Translations under genes and position numbers: made by a program
Notes under the pieces: generated by a model
Seen by the model: only the letters and a program-made list of their open reading frames with translations
The model's database searches: none
Told to the model about the DNA's origin: nothing
Source: Gammaproteobacteria bacterium
Lineage (GTDB): Bacteria > Pseudomonadota > Gammaproteobacteria > Pseudomonadales > Azotimanducaceae
Length of the DNA: 64,000 nucleotides
Assembly (NCBI GenBank): GCA_026706665.1
Contig: JAPOYI010000152.1
Span: 42,288 to 106,287, forward strand
Direction of reading: 5' to 3'
In this document: one piece after another, positions 19,303-28,500 of the stretch
How the letters are laid out: every line of letters begins with the position of its first letter
Numbering within the stretch: position 1 is the first letter of the stretch

Positions 19303-20649
19303 CTATGCCTGTTCCTCGGCCCCTTCCTGCGATGCCGGCTTTCCGGACATCACGTCCTGGAACGTGCTCTGCACGGTTTCCACCTTCGCGAGACCGGCCA
19401 CATGGTCGATGACCTGCTCGGTGAGCGTGGTTTGTTCGACCGACTGCAGCAACCGTTCGTCGCCGTAGTACGCCTCGATCACCTCCTGCGGCTTTTCGTA
19501 CCGCTCGGCCATGCCCTCGATCCGCTCGCGAAGCCTGTTCGCATCAAGCGTCAGGGACTCCTGGGCGACGATCGCCTTCATGACCAGGCCCGTCTTTACC
19601 CGCTTCTCCGCCTCGGTGCCGACGAGTTCCCCTATCCGATCAAGCTGCTCCGACTGCTCCGGGAGTCCCACGCGCCGGAGAAGATCCTCGCTCATCTGCG
19701 CACGTTCGCGTTCGACCAGCGCTTCCGGCAAGGCGAAGTCATGGATGTCGGCAATCGCCTCCAGCACCTGCTCCTGCATGCGTTGACGGATCGCCGCCTC
19801 GAGCCGGGCCTGCATGTCCTTGCGAATCTCCTCGCGAAAGGCCGGCTCACCGCCTTCCCTGACTCCGAGCGTGCGGAAGAACGCATCATCCAGCGGCGGC
19901 AGCGCAGGCATTTCTACCGACGTGACGGCCACCTCGAACGTGAGTTCGCTGCCTCGCAGGGACTCGTCCGGTGAGTCGTCCGGAACCGTTGCCGGGAATT
20001 CCCTTGTCTCGCCCGCGGACATCCCGCGAACGGCCTGGTCGATATCCTCCAGCACGCCCCCGGCACCGACGATGAATCTCGCATCCTTCCCCGGGATACG
20101 CGGATCGCCGGCGGCCTCCGCCGAGACAGTGAAGTCCGCAACGATCAGGTCGCCCTCCTCCGCGGGGCGGTCCGCAGTCTCCCACTTCCTGTTCCGTTCC
20201 CGCAAGGTCTGGATCATCTCGTCGATATCTTCGGGCGTGACCTCGGCTTCCGGCCGGACGAGGCGGATGCCCGAAAGGTCGGCGACCTTGATTTCAGGCA
20301 TGACCTCGAACGTCGCCACGAACGAGAACTGCCCCCCGGTAGAGGGGTCAGGCGGATCGAACACGGGCGGACCGGCCATATCGTACGATTCGCGCTTGGC
20401 CGCCTGGAAGAAGCTCTCCTGCATCAGGTCGGCGGCCACCTCGCGCCGGATCGACGCGCCGAACCTCCGGCTCGCCTCCTTCACCGGCATCTTGCCGGGG
20501 CGGAAACCGTTGACGCGGGCTTCCCGCGCCACGACACGCGTCCTGTCCGCGACCCGATCCTCGAACGATCTGGCCGGCAACGACAACTTTATGCGCCGCT
20601 TCAGGCCTTCTGTGCTTTCGAGGGAAACCTGCAAGTCTGCTTGTGCCAT
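19303..20649 (-). CDS. tig: Trigger factor, ribosome-associated chaperone
   Basis: Trigger factor binds the ribosome at the nascent-chain exit. The 448-residue protein has the N-terminal ribosome-binding domain with [17 protein letters not shown] (the FRxGxxP loop), a central FKBP-type isomerase domain ([13 protein letters not shown] through [19 protein letters not shown]), and a C-terminal helical chaperone domain. ATG 20649 ([11 protein letters not shown]) gives the canonical start; the frame further upstream runs through the tRNA-His gene and is not coding. Confidence 0.96.
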   Translation of the reverse strand: MAQADLQVSLESTEGLKRRIKLSLPARSFEDRVADRTRVVAREARVNGFRPGKMPVKEASRRFGASIRREVAADLMQESFFQAAKRESYDMAGPPVFDPPDPSTGGQFSFVATFEVMPEIKVADLSGIRLVRPEAEVTPEDIDEMIQTLRERNRKWETADRPAEEGDLIVADFTVSAEAAGDPRIPGKDARFIVGAGGVLEDIDQAVRGMSAGETREFPATVPDDSPDESLRGSELTFEVAVTSVEMPALPPLDDAFFRTLGVREGGEPAFREEIRKDMQARLEAAIRQRMQEQVLEAIADIHDFALPEALVERERAQMSEDLLRRVGLPEQSEQLDRIGELVGTEAEKRVKTGLVMKAIVAQESLTLDANRLRERIEGMAERYEKPQEVIEAYYGDERLLQSVEQTTLTEQVIDHVAGLAKVETVQSTFQDVMSGKPASQEGAEEQA

Positions 20650-20772
20650 CGGATCAGGAACCTGGTTCACGCGCCTCGATCGCGCCGCGTTGCGCATAGT
20701 CTGTCTGTTCGGGAGCAAACGGGCAACTGACCCAGCCGGCTGGCGCCCGTTCCATGAACCGGCGCCGTGATT

Positions 20773-20849
20773 TGGGGTGGACGATGGGGTTTGAACCCAC
20801 GACCGCCGGATCCACAATCCGGAGCTCTACCAGCTGAGCTACGTCCACC
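20773..20849 (-). tRNA. tRNA-His (GTG), with encoded CCA
   Basis: The sequence folds into a cloverleaf with the 7-bp acceptor GTGGACG/CGTCCAC plus the extra G-1 at the 5' end paired with a C discriminator, the hallmark of tRNA-His. The anticodon loop reads TTGTGGA with anticodon GTG. The T loop GTTCAAA and the encoded 3' CCA are present. Confidence 0.95.
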
Positions 20850-20917
20850 ATCGATGCGGCTTCCTGCCGCCGCGTCTGTCCCGACTCTCATGCATGCCGC
20901 CGAGTGGGCCATGAAAC

Positions 20918-20994
20918 TGGCACGCCCGGCAGGGCTCGAACCTGCAACCCTCGGCTTAGAAGGCCGATGCTCTATCCGGTTGAGCTACGGGCGC
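20918..20994 (-). tRNA. tRNA-Arg (TCT), with encoded CCA
   Basis: The acceptor stem is GCGCCCG/CGGGCGT with one G-U pair, discriminator G and encoded CCA. The anticodon stem-loop TCGGC-CTTCTAA-GCCGA gives anticodon TCT, reading AGA/AGG arginine codons that are rare in this GC-rich genome. The sequence closely resembles E. coli argX-region tRNA-Arg. Confidence 0.95.
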
Positions 20995-21063
20995 AATCGG
21001 CGTCGCCGCTTCTTCATGACCCACTTCTCATGACACACGTTCTGCAGGGAGAGCCGACGTTCG

Positions 21064-21140
21064 TGGTCGGGGTAGGGAGATTCGAACTCCCGACTTCCTG
21101 CTCCCAAAGCAGGCGCGCTGCCAGACTGCGCCATACCCCG
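21064..21140 (-). tRNA. tRNA-Pro (TGG), with encoded CCA
   Basis: The acceptor stem is CGGGGTA/TACCCCG with discriminator A and encoded CCA. The anticodon stem-loop CTGCT-TTTGGGA-GCAG gives anticodon TGG. It is the first tRNA after the promoter at 21176-21204, so the transcript order is Pro, Arg, His. Confidence 0.95.
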
Positions 21141-21175
21141 CCATTCGCTTGAGCGTTGCCCTGCTGAGCGCGCGA

Positions 21176-21204
21176 ATCATACTGGCGGCCATATGGGTGG
21201 TCAA
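21176..21204 (-). promoter_or_regulatory. Strong sigma-70 promoter of the tRNA operon
   Basis: On the minus strand TTGACC (21204-21199) and TATGAT (21181-21176) are separated by exactly 17 bp. The bases after the -10 element are TCGCGCGC, a GC-rich discriminator typical of stable RNA promoters under stringent control. Transcription would start about 30 bp before tRNA-Pro. Confidence 0.75.
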
Positions 21205-21240
21205 ACGTCGCGAAGCTTGAAAAAATGCGTCGAAGCGGCG

Positions 21241-22473
21241 TCAGTGGCGACGGGGCTCATGGGTACCACGCGAGTGGTCGTAACGCTCATGGTGCTGGCG
21301 TAGCAGGTCGACCCCGTAATCGCCCCCATTGGGCGTTCGGACAATCGTGTGGATGTGGTTCCGGGACGGCACCGGGTTGTCGAATACCACACCCGGGTGA
21401 TGGTCAAACTCGATCATGACCACGGGGCCGTGTACCCGGTAGTAGAAGGGTCCGTCGTCGGACGTCGCTCCCATCCACGAGAACCAGGTCTCGTCCAGGT
21501 GCGCGTTCACCTCCCCCATCTTGATATCGGCGTGACGGTCCCGGGTCCAGCCAACGTACGTACCAACCAGCGACAGCAGCAGTCGTCGCTGGGCATCGCT
21601 CAGATCGCGGGCTACAACGCCTTCGTACGGCACCACGGCATTGTCGTGGCCGGTCCCGCCCACCATGCGGCCGTCGAAGGGGTGCTTGAGTTCCCGTGGC
21701 AGATCGTCCGGGTGAATGGACGGGCGCGTGACCGCTCTCGATCGTTGTGCGTCGTTCAGCGAACGAATGAGATCGAGTCCGGCGCGCTCTTCGGCGACAA
21801 AAACGCTGGTCCCCGGCAGCAGCTCATCGCTCCCGTCGCAAGGCTCCGATCCCATGAACGTCGGGGTCATCACCAGTTGGTCGCCAATCACCATGCAGTT
21901 GACGTTCAGATGATGTCCGTCGAGTTGCCACCCCCAGGGCTCGGCGTCGGACGGCTCGCCGAAGATGGACAGAAAGTACGGCCACTCTCCGAACTCGTCC
22001 GGACTCCCGGAGACGACCGCAAGCAGGCCGTTCAGGCGCATGATGTCGCGCGCCTGCTCGAACCCCCGGGCGGAGAGTGTCGCAGCGACCAGGTCCAGTG
22101 CCAGCTTCCGGGTCGGGCCAGGCAGATCCTCCAGCATGATCCCGTGGCGCCAGCAGTTGGGATGGATGTTGTTCCAGGTGCGCCACTCGTCGGCATCGAG
22201 TGAATAAACGGTTCGCGAGCGTTGCTCGGCGCCAAGCGCCTGCAGACAGGTCCTGGCCGCTTCGGTAATCGGTTTCGTCGAGACGCCGGTCGTGGCCAAA
22301 GGGAACAGTCCATTACGCACAGCGCCGTCGGTCGTGATCCCCCGGACCGAGTCCGGCAAAGTCGCCAGACGCTCGTCAAGTAGCCGTGAGAGGCCCGGAC
22401 TCTTTTCAACGCGCGTCCGGGCTGACATATGCCCGCCCTTGCGGACCGGCAATCTCGTCCAATGCTCGGTCAT
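21241..22473 (-). CDS. DUF3500 domain-containing protein
   Basis: The 410-residue protein matches the DUF3500 family, recognised by PWGWQLDGHHLNVN, the following MTPTFMGSEP, and the C-terminal histidine-rich segment PVVMIEFDHHPGVVF with RNHIHTIVRTPNGGDYG. Many histidines and acidic residues suggest metal binding, but no activity is established for the family. ATG 22473 overlaps the stop of a short upstream frame (ATGA); ATG 22428 is an alternative. No signal peptide is visible. It is the first accessory gene beyond the tRNA operon. Confidence 0.75.
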   Translation of the reverse strand: MTEHWTRLPVRKGGHMSARTRVEKSPGLSRLLDERLATLPDSVRGITTDGAVRNGLFPLATTGVSTKPITEAARTCLQALGAEQRSRTVYSLDADEWRTWNNIHPNCWRHGIMLEDLPGPTRKLALDLVAATLSARGFEQARDIMRLNGLLAVVSGSPDEFGEWPYFLSIFGEPSDAEPWGWQLDGHHLNVNCMVIGDQLVMTPTFMGSEPCDGSDELLPGTSVFVAEERAGLDLIRSLNDAQRSRAVTRPSIHPDDLPRELKHPFDGRMVGGTGHDNAVVPYEGVVARDLSDAQRRLLLSLVGTYVGWTRDRHADIKMGEVNAHLDETWFSWMGATSDDGPFYYRVHGPVVMIEFDHHPGVVFDNPVPSRNHIHTIVRTPNGGDYGVDLLRQHHERYDHSRGTHEPRRH

Positions 22474-22664
22474 CTCAGCCTCCAGTCCGTTGCCAGTCTT
22501 CCATGAAAGTACGCATCCGGCGACGGGGCAAATGCCAGCACTTCCTTACGCGTCAGCGGTCGGGGAACATCCCCCGGCTGAAGGCTCCTTGCGCGTTCGA
22601 CGTCGCGCCAGCGGCTGTCCTTGTCACCGCCGCTCGCTGATCCGACCGCCACCACGGTACCCAT
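22470..22664 (-). CDS. Possible small coupled ORF (64 aa)
   Basis: A 64-codon frame ends in a TGA that overlaps the ATG of the DUF3500 gene (ATGA), the arrangement of translational coupling. The product is basic and polar, with no signal peptide, membrane segment or recognised motif. It could be a genuine leader peptide, the remnant of an upstream gene, or chance. Confidence 0.25.
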   Translation of the reverse strand: MGTVVAVGSASGGDKDSRWRDVERARSLQPGDVPRPLTRKEVLAFAPSPDAYFHGRLATDWRLR

Positions 22665-22698
22665 AGGATATGAAATGTGAGGGGCCGGTCGGACGACA

Positions 22699-23256
22699 TC
22701 ACATCACCGGCACGCCGAACAGCGCGCCGTGAAAAACCGCCAGGAGCCCGGCGACAATCAAGCCACCGATGACGGCAGCGATGTCCATGGTGATACGGGG
22801 CACCGGCTCCGTCGGCGGGACCTTCCCCCGCGCCACGGCGCTGACGATCTCAACCACCGCGAACAATGCGAAGCCGCCGAACAGTACGACGGAGCGCAAT
22901 TCACCATTCGCGAGTAGGTGGGCGAAGGCCCATAGCAGCAGCCCGAGCAGCATCGGATGCCGGACCAGGGCGCGTATGTGCGTGGGCATGTTGGCCGCAG
23001 CGAACAGCACCAGTGCAACCGGCACGAGGATCATCGAGACTTGATAACCCCAAGCCGGAGGCACGTAGACCCCTTCCAGGGGGGAGCGCGAATAGCCACA
23101 CACAACGACCGCCAGAGAGAGCAGTACGAACGCACTGAACACGCCGCGATAGGGCTTCTCTCCCAACCTCTCCACCAGGACAACGCGCAATCGCGGAGCA
23201 CTCGGTATCAGGTGGACTGCCGTAAACAGCACGAGGCCAGCTACCAGCAGTGACAT
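22699..23256 (-). CDS. NnrU-like inner-membrane protein
   Basis: The 185-residue protein has five to six transmembrane helices and fits the NnrU family: HLIPSAP in the first helix, a YSRSPLEGVYVPP loop, RHPMLLGLLLWAFAHLLANG in the middle with the conserved histidines, and a C-terminal hydrophobic hairpin. NnrU was named in denitrifiers and resembles isoprenylcysteine methyltransferase membrane folds; its role is unproven. The second ATG, at 23256, sits 7 bp after GGAG and is preferred to 23262. No denitrification genes are nearby. Confidence 0.75.
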   Translation of the reverse strand: MSLLVAGLVLFTAVHLIPSAPRLRVVLVERLGEKPYRGVFSAFVLLSLAVVVCGYSRSPLEGVYVPPAWGYQVSMILVPVALVLFAAANMPTHIRALVRHPMLLGLLLWAFAHLLANGELRSVVLFGGFALFAVVEIVSAVARGKVPPTEPVPRITMDIAAVIGGLIVAGLLAVFHGALFGVPVM

Positions 23257-23353
23257 GTGCATACTCCAGGCTCAGTTGTCCGCCACGAGGCATTCCTTGT
23301 TTCGCGCCGGCCGCTAACGGCACCCACACGCTGAATCCCGGCCCTGACATCAT

Positions 23354-23444
23354 CGAACCACCAGGTGTCGATGACGCGGGCCAGGCCATCAGTCAGATAT
23401 TCGCATATGGCGGCAGAGTCATTGGGGCGGCCGAACCTATCCCA
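23354..23444 (-). pseudogene. Remnant of a family-5 solute-binding protein gene (C-terminal tail)
   Basis: These 91 bp match 37799-37889, the 3' end of the intact solute-binding gene at 37650-39623, with only 4 mismatches by eye. On the minus strand they encode GRPNDSAAICEYLTDGLARV and then IDTWWF, the tail of that protein. Nothing of the rest of the gene is present. The piece lies between the NnrU gene and the start of another solute-binding gene on the opposite strand, so it is a recombination scar. Confidence 0.8.
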
Positions 23445-23499
23445 TTCTGGAAGACGCAGCAAGGGAACACCGACACCGATCAGCGTAAGATTTGCCCGT

Positions 23500-25368
23500 A
23501 TGAGAATGCTGCGTAGAAGTGTAATCGCCTGGAAAAACCGCGCGCCGGAAACAACCCTCCCGTTGCTGTTCACTCTGTCGATCTACTCTTTGGCGCCCGC
23601 GGTCGCCGATACGCAGCCGCTCGAGTTCCGTTACGGCGTCTCGCAGATACCCGGCTACGAACTGAAATACCCCGCTGACTTCCCGCACTTCAACTATCTC
23701 AATGCGGACGCCCCGAAGGGCGGCACGCTGGTGCTGCCCTGGCTCGAGCCTTTAGATACCGTGTCGCCGATGTACCGGCCGGCGGGATTCTTCAGGTCCT
23801 ACGATCACCTGATCGAGCGCGCAGGTGACGAACTGTCGGGTTATTACGGCAGTCTCGCCGAGTCGATCGCCTTAAGCCACGACCGCCGGCGAATCGTCTT
23901 CCGATTGCGCCCGGAGGCCCGCTGGCATGACGGCCGGCCGATTACCGCGGCCGACGTCGAATTTTCTTTCGAAACGTTTCGCTCTGACCTCATGGCCGCC
24001 GGGTGGGCAGCGGCGCTCTCCTGGGTTACCGAGGTCAACATCCTGGATTCACTGACTGTCGAAATTCGTGCCGACTCGGACGTTGCCAAACAACTCTTCC
24101 TTATCGGCTACATTCCCATCGTGCCCGCGCATTACTGGCTTGAACGGGACGTGAGCGAACCGACAATGGCGCCGCCGCCGCAGAGCGGCCCATACCGGCT
24201 GACAGGTGCGTCTCAGGGTCGCTACGTCATATACGAGCGGGTGCCCGATTACTGGGGCAGGGATCTTCCGGTGAATCGTGGCAAATTCAACTTCGATACC
24301 ATTCGCTACGAACGTTACCTGGACGCGACGGTCGCCCGCGAAGCTCTGCGCGCGGGAGTGCTTGACGTGTGGACCGAGACCGACTCGCGGCACTGGCTCA
24401 AATCCTACGACGTTCCCGCCCGCGAGGCCGGCTGGCTCGTGCTGGGCCGACTCCGGTCAGGCGATCTGCGCGGTGCCCGGCATCGTCTGGCGCTGAATAC
24501 CCGGCGCCAGCCGTTCGACGATCTTCGCGTACGCGAGGCGCTGTCCCATGCTTTGGACTTCGAGTGGCAGATCCGGGCGTTGCACGGGGGCGAACTGACC
24601 CGGGCCAACAGCTTCTTTGCCGGCTCCATGTTCGCTTCTTCGGGATTGCCGGACGAAGCGGAAACAGCGCTGCTCGAACCGCATCGCGCGCGGTTGCCCG
24701 CCAGGGTATTCACCCGCCCCTTTTCCTTTCCCGGCACCAATGGCGTGGGCGTCGATCGTGACGGTTTGTCGAGGGCGCGGGCACTCCTTGCGAAAGCCGG
24801 TTATCGGGTCGTAGACGGCGTGATGGTCGACGCTGCAGGCGAACCCTTTGTGATCGAGTTTCTGTCCTTCAGGCGGGCAGACCAGCGTATTTTCCTGCCC
24901 TACGTGAGCTCGCTGTCGATACTCGGTATCCAGGCGGATATCCGCATGATCGACCGCGCCAGTTACTACAATCGCCTGCGCGACGCTGACTACGACGCTA
25001 CTCTGCCCCCCGGAGCCGGAATGCAGGTACCGCCCTCCTGGGAGTTGCGGGCCTTTTTTCATTCCTCGTCAACCCTCCACCTCAATGCGTCCAGGCTCAA
25101 CGACCCGGCGGTCGATGCCCTGGTCGAGGCAGCGCTCAGTGCAACACATCTCGATAAGTTTGTTAGCGCATGCCGGGCGCTTGATCGCGTTCTGCTATGG
25201 AACTATTACCAGTTCCCGCTGGATGCCAAGGGGGACACCCGCATCGTTTATTGGGACAAGTTCGGCCGGCCCGACCTGCCGGAGGAGATGTATAAAGCGC
25301 CGTTCCCGGACGGCTGGTGGTTCGACGAGGACAAGGCAGCGCGAATCACTTTCGGCAAGAGTCATTAA
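23500..25368 (+). CDS. Family-5 (YejA-like) periplasmic solute-binding protein 1
   Basis: The 622-residue protein begins with a signal peptide that appears to be cut after SLAPAVA. It has the SBP_bac_5 fold used by ABC importers for oligopeptides and microcin C-type peptides. Seen motifs are LNADAPKGGTL, the DHLIERAGDELSGYYGSLAES segment read in two parts, ARWHDGRPITAADVEFSFE, SGPYRL, NFDTIRY and YWDKFGRP. ATG 23500 starts just before the signal peptide. No permease or ATPase gene adjoins it. Its stop directly abuts a truncated amidohydrolase on the other strand. Confidence 0.85.
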   Translation: MRMLRRSVIAWKNRAPETTLPLLFTLSIYSLAPAVADTQPLEFRYGVSQIPGYELKYPADFPHFNYLNADAPKGGTLVLPWLEPLDTVSPMYRPAGFFRSYDHLIERAGDELSGYYGSLAESIALSHDRRRIVFRLRPEARWHDGRPITAADVEFSFETFRSDLMAAGWAAALSWVTEVNILDSLTVEIRADSDVAKQLFLIGYIPIVPAHYWLERDVSEPTMAPPPQSGPYRLTGASQGRYVIYERVPDYWGRDLPVNRGKFNFDTIRYERYLDATVAREALRAGVLDVWTETDSRHWLKSYDVPAREAGWLVLGRLRSGDLRGARHRLALNTRRQPFDDLRVREALSHALDFEWQIRALHGGELTRANSFFAGSMFASSGLPDEAETALLEPHRARLPARVFTRPFSFPGTNGVGVDRDGLSRARALLAKAGYRVVDGVMVDAAGEPFVIEFLSFRRADQRIFLPYVSSLSILGIQADIRMIDRASYYNRLRDADYDATLPPGAGMQVPPSWELRAFFHSSSTLHLNASRLNDPAVDALVEAALSATHLDKFVSACRALDRVLLWNYYQFPLDAKGDTRIVYWDKFGRPDLPEEMYKAPFPDGWWFDEDKAARITFGKSH

Positions 25369-25570
25369 CAGCACAGCTGCGGGTCAAAGTGTGTGTGAAC
25401 GTCGATGAACCCCGGGGTCACGACACGTCCGTCCGCATCAATTAGCTGTGCATCCGCGCCAAGACAATCCGGGTCAACAATCTGGCCATCACGAATACCA
25501 CCGACGCCTTTCGCGGTGCCTGACCAGTGCCATCGACAACCAACCCGTTTCTTATGAGTGTCTCGCTCAT
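25369..25570 (-). pseudogene. Truncated, frameshifted amidohydrolase (D-aminoacylase-like) 5' fragment
   Basis: The fragment starts with a good ribosome site (AAGGAG) and MSETLIRNGLVVDGTGQA. After a loss of one base near 25500-25508 the next frame continues GIRDGQIVD and then VVTPGFIDVHTHFDPQLC, the metal-binding HxH start of N-acyl-D-amino-acid deacylases. Only about 66 codons remain of a family of about 500 residues; homology ends exactly at the stop of the solute-binding gene. It lies 10 bp downstream of the broken enoyl-CoA hydratase gene, so the two once formed an operon. Confidence 0.8.
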
Positions 25571-25580
25571 CGCTCGCTCC

Positions 25581-26374
25581 TTATTCGCCAGTGAAATTGG
25601 GGGCGCGTTTTTCCAGGAACGCGCGAATTCCTTCCTGCCGGTCCTTGATTTCAACTTCCTGCATCAATGGCGCTGCGAATGCCATGAACGCCTCATGGTC
25701 GAGATTAAGGCCGGTGTAGATCTGCCGCTTCATCAGTCCGATGGCCTTGGTGGGGGCACTTGCGAGGGTCTGTGCGCCATGTCATTCACGGTGTCTTCCA
25801 GCGCGTCGGCAGTGGCAGCGCAGGTCACCATGCCGGCATCCGCCGCCTCGCGGCCGTTGTAGGGTTTCCCGAGAATAAGAAACTCCATGGCCCGCGTGAC
25901 ACCCAGCGCACGTGGCTGAAACCAGGCACAACCAGTCAGGGCATGCATGCCACGCTCCAATACACGCTGATTGTGCAACTGCGCGCTCTCTTCGGCAATG
26001 CGGAAATCACATGCCATGGCAAGGTCGAGTCCAACGCCAAAGGCATAGCCGTGAATAACGGCGATCGTAGGTTTTGGCAGCTCGCGCAGACACGATTGCA
26101 GACCTGCATGGTTGGCCGCATGGTCCAGTACGCTACTGAACTCCGACGGCAGTTCGCCCATGCCGTTCAGATCATCACCAGGACAAAAGCCCTTGCCGGC
26201 ACCACGCAACACCACAACCCGAACCGACGCATCGCCCGCACACTGCTCCAGGGCATGGAGCAATTCAGCGACCGTACGCGTCGTCATGGCATTGCGTTTT
26301 TCCGGTCGATTGAGCGACAGGGTGAGAACCCCATCCGACTGCTGGTGCAATACTTCACGATAGTCGATCTGCAT
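25581..26374 (-). pseudogene. Enoyl-CoA hydratase/isomerase, frameshifted
   Basis: The first ~200 codons are a normal crotonase: RPEKRNAMTTRT, the oxyanion-hole segment GKGFCPGDDLNGM, and GYAFGVGLDLAMACDFRIA. Near 25766-25775 one base is missing. The rest of the family sequence continues in another frame as LASAPTKAIGLMKRQIYTGL and ends EKRAPNFTGE before a TAA at 25583. In its own frame the protein stops early at a TGA near 25733. A single-base deletion or a sequencing error is the only defect. The start is ATG 26374 (MQIDYREVL). Confidence 0.85.
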
Positions 26375-26550
26375 GGCCGATTCCCTTGACTGAACCTCGG
26401 ACGGCTCCAGCAACGCGGCTCGATCGTCGCCTGGACATACCGACTGTATAAGAAATCGTGAAGCGAGTAAATCGGATCATCAGCAATTACCATACATGAC
26501 CGTTCTTCGGAAACGTGGTTTGTAATGCCTATCCTCCGTTTTTGGCATAA

Positions 26551-26583
26551 TAGACACCTCCTCTGTTAAGGATGTTGTGTCTA
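26551..26583. promoter_or_regulatory. Inverted repeat upstream of solute-binding gene 2
   Basis: Arms TAGACAC (26551-26557) and GTGTCTA (26577-26583) flank 19 bp, directly after a -10-like CATAAT at 26545-26550. The centre of the dyad is about 69 bp before the start of the solute-binding gene. The position suits a repressor site overlapping the transcription start. The same dyad was not noticed upstream of the other two solute-binding genes. Confidence 0.35.
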
Positions 26584-26635
26584 CTAAAGCGGGTCAACTC
26601 CAATTACAGTAAAATGGCCCCCTTGGGGAGAGGTG

Positions 26636-28492
26636 ATGAATGATTTGAAGACGCCTTTGCTATCGCTGATACTGCTATTGGCTCCTGTTCTCGGGTTCGC
26701 CGACGATATTCCCGACACTCTGGAGTTCAAACACGGGATCGCGTTTTTTCATGAGCTGAAATATCCCCCGGATTACACCCATCTGGATTACCTCAATCCT
26801 GACGCCCCCAAGGGGGGCGTACTGGTAGAGGCTACGCAGCGAAACTTCAATACACTGGCGCCCGCATCCGTACGGGGCATCAGTGCACCGAGCGGATTCC
26901 GGTTCAATGCCGACACGCTGATTATTCGTGCGGGGGACGAGGTCAGTGGTTTCTACGGCCGTCTCGCCGACGGCATCGCCATTACGGACGACAGGTTGTC
27001 CATAGTGTTCAGGATTCACCCGCAGGCCAGGTGGCGGGACGGCGTACCAATCACGTCTCGGGACGTTGTCTATACGTTCGAGTTTCATCGCAGCTACGTG
27101 TGGGGTGGCTTATTGTTCGAATTTATCGCTTCGATGGAGGAAATCGACGACCGTCACGTGGCCTTTCATCTGAAATCACCGGTGACGCTGAACAACATCA
27201 TCGTTATTCAGTTCATCTCGATTCTCCCGGAACACTACTGGCGGGATAGGGATCCCGGTGCCAACACGCTGACGCCGCCGCTTTCCAGCGGGCCCTACAG
27301 GGTTTCGGCACTCAAGCAAGGCAGGTTTATCGAATACCAGCGCGATCCGGACTATTGGGGCAAGGACATTCCGGTCAATCAAGGTCGTTATAACTTCGAC
27401 ACGGTGCGCTACGAAGTCTATCGCGATGCGACCGTTACACGGGAGGCTTTTCGCAAAGGCCTCATCGACATATGGACCGAAACAGATGTTCGCTATTGGC
27501 ATCGCGCATACGATATCCCCGCTTTTGACAAGGGTTGGATAAAGAAGATCCGCCGCAACTTTGGCATCTATGTTGGCGTTCGGCGCAGTATTGCACTCAA
27601 CAATCGGCTCGACAAATTCAGGGATCGCCGCGTGCGCGAAGCGCTGGCCCTGGCGATGGATTTCGAGTGGCAGAACAGAACGCTGTACTTCGGCTATCAC
27701 AAGCGGGCGCACAGTTATTGGCCGGACACGATCTTTACCGCCACCGGTCTTCCCGGCGAAGATGAATTGCAGCTACTGGAGCCGTATCGCGAGCAGCTGC
27801 CGCCGGAGTTGTTCGAGCGACCGTTTCGCTTTCCGGAAGTCACGTCACCGGAAGATCATCGTGCCAATATTGTTAAAGCGCGGCAACTCCTGGCAGCGGC
27901 CGGATGGCATGTCGTAGACGGGGTGCTGAAAAACGCCAGGGGCGAGCCTTTTGAAATCGAGTTTCTGTCACAGAATTCCGAGGATGCCAGAATCCTTCTG
28001 CCATACTTCCAGCAATTGGAACGGCTGGGCATTCACGGGACGATACGACTTGCCGATCGCAGCCAATTCGTCAACCGCCGGCGGGAACACGACTTCGACG
28101 CCATATTGAAGGAGCAGGGCACGCCGATGCCGCCGGTCATGCTGCTCAAGTCGATGTATCACTCCGAGACCGCCTATCAACCGGTGTCTGAAAACGTTGC
28201 CGGGATCAGCCATCCCGCCGTGGATTATCTGGTAGAGCAGGCAAATCTCGCGACGACCCTGGCGCAGATGGTTGCCTCATGCAGGGCCATTGACCGTGTG
28301 CTGCTCTGGCAGTACTACCAGATACTGTTGTATGCGGTTGATCTGCCTCGGACCGTGCACTGGGACAAGTTCGGCAGGCCGGCGTTCGAATCGAAGTACT
28401 GGCCCGCGTTCCCGGATGGCTGGTGGTATGAGCCGGAGAAAGCCGCGCGGATAACAGGTGGTGGCGGGTCGCTCGTATCTTCACGAAAATAA
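26636..28492 (+). CDS. Family-5 (YejA-like) periplasmic solute-binding protein 2
   Basis: The 618-residue protein has a signal peptide ending VLGFA, then the SBP_bac_5 sequence: LNPDAPKGGVL, DEVSGFYGRLADGIA, ARWRDGVPITSRDVVYTFE, SGPYRVSA, DIPVNQGRYNFDTVRYE and HWDKFGRP. It is clearly related to protein 1 along its full length. A GGGGAG ribosome site precedes the GTG-ATG start pair. It probably binds a peptide or opine-like substrate in the periplasm, but again no ABC permease or ATPase is encoded nearby. A 5'-truncated sulfatase gene follows directly. Confidence 0.87.
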   Translation: MNDLKTPLLSLILLLAPVLGFADDIPDTLEFKHGIAFFHELKYPPDYTHLDYLNPDAPKGGVLVEATQRNFNTLAPASVRGISAPSGFRFNADTLIIRAGDEVSGFYGRLADGIAITDDRLSIVFRIHPQARWRDGVPITSRDVVYTFEFHRSYVWGGLLFEFIASMEEIDDRHVAFHLKSPVTLNNIIVIQFISILPEHYWRDRDPGANTLTPPLSSGPYRVSALKQGRFIEYQRDPDYWGKDIPVNQGRYNFDTVRYEVYRDATVTREAFRKGLIDIWTETDVRYWHRAYDIPAFDKGWIKKIRRNFGIYVGVRRSIALNNRLDKFRDRRVREALALAMDFEWQNRTLYFGYHKRAHSYWPDTIFTATGLPGEDELQLLEPYREQLPPELFERPFRFPEVTSPEDHRANIVKARQLLAAAGWHVVDGVLKNARGEPFEIEFLSQNSEDARILLPYFQQLERLGIHGTIRLADRSQFVNRRREHDFDAILKEQGTPMPPVMLLKSMYHSETAYQPVSENVAGISHPAVDYLVEQANLATTLAQMVASCRAIDRVLLWQYYQILLYAVDLPRTVHWDKFGRPAFESKYWPAFPDGWWYEPEKAARITGGGGSLVSSRK

Positions 28493-28500
28493 TTCGTTGG

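Noticed and set aside
17750..19468. 572-codon plus-strand frame
   Set aside because: It lies antisense to clpX and clpP, which have complete motifs; long shadow frames are common in GC-rich coding DNA.
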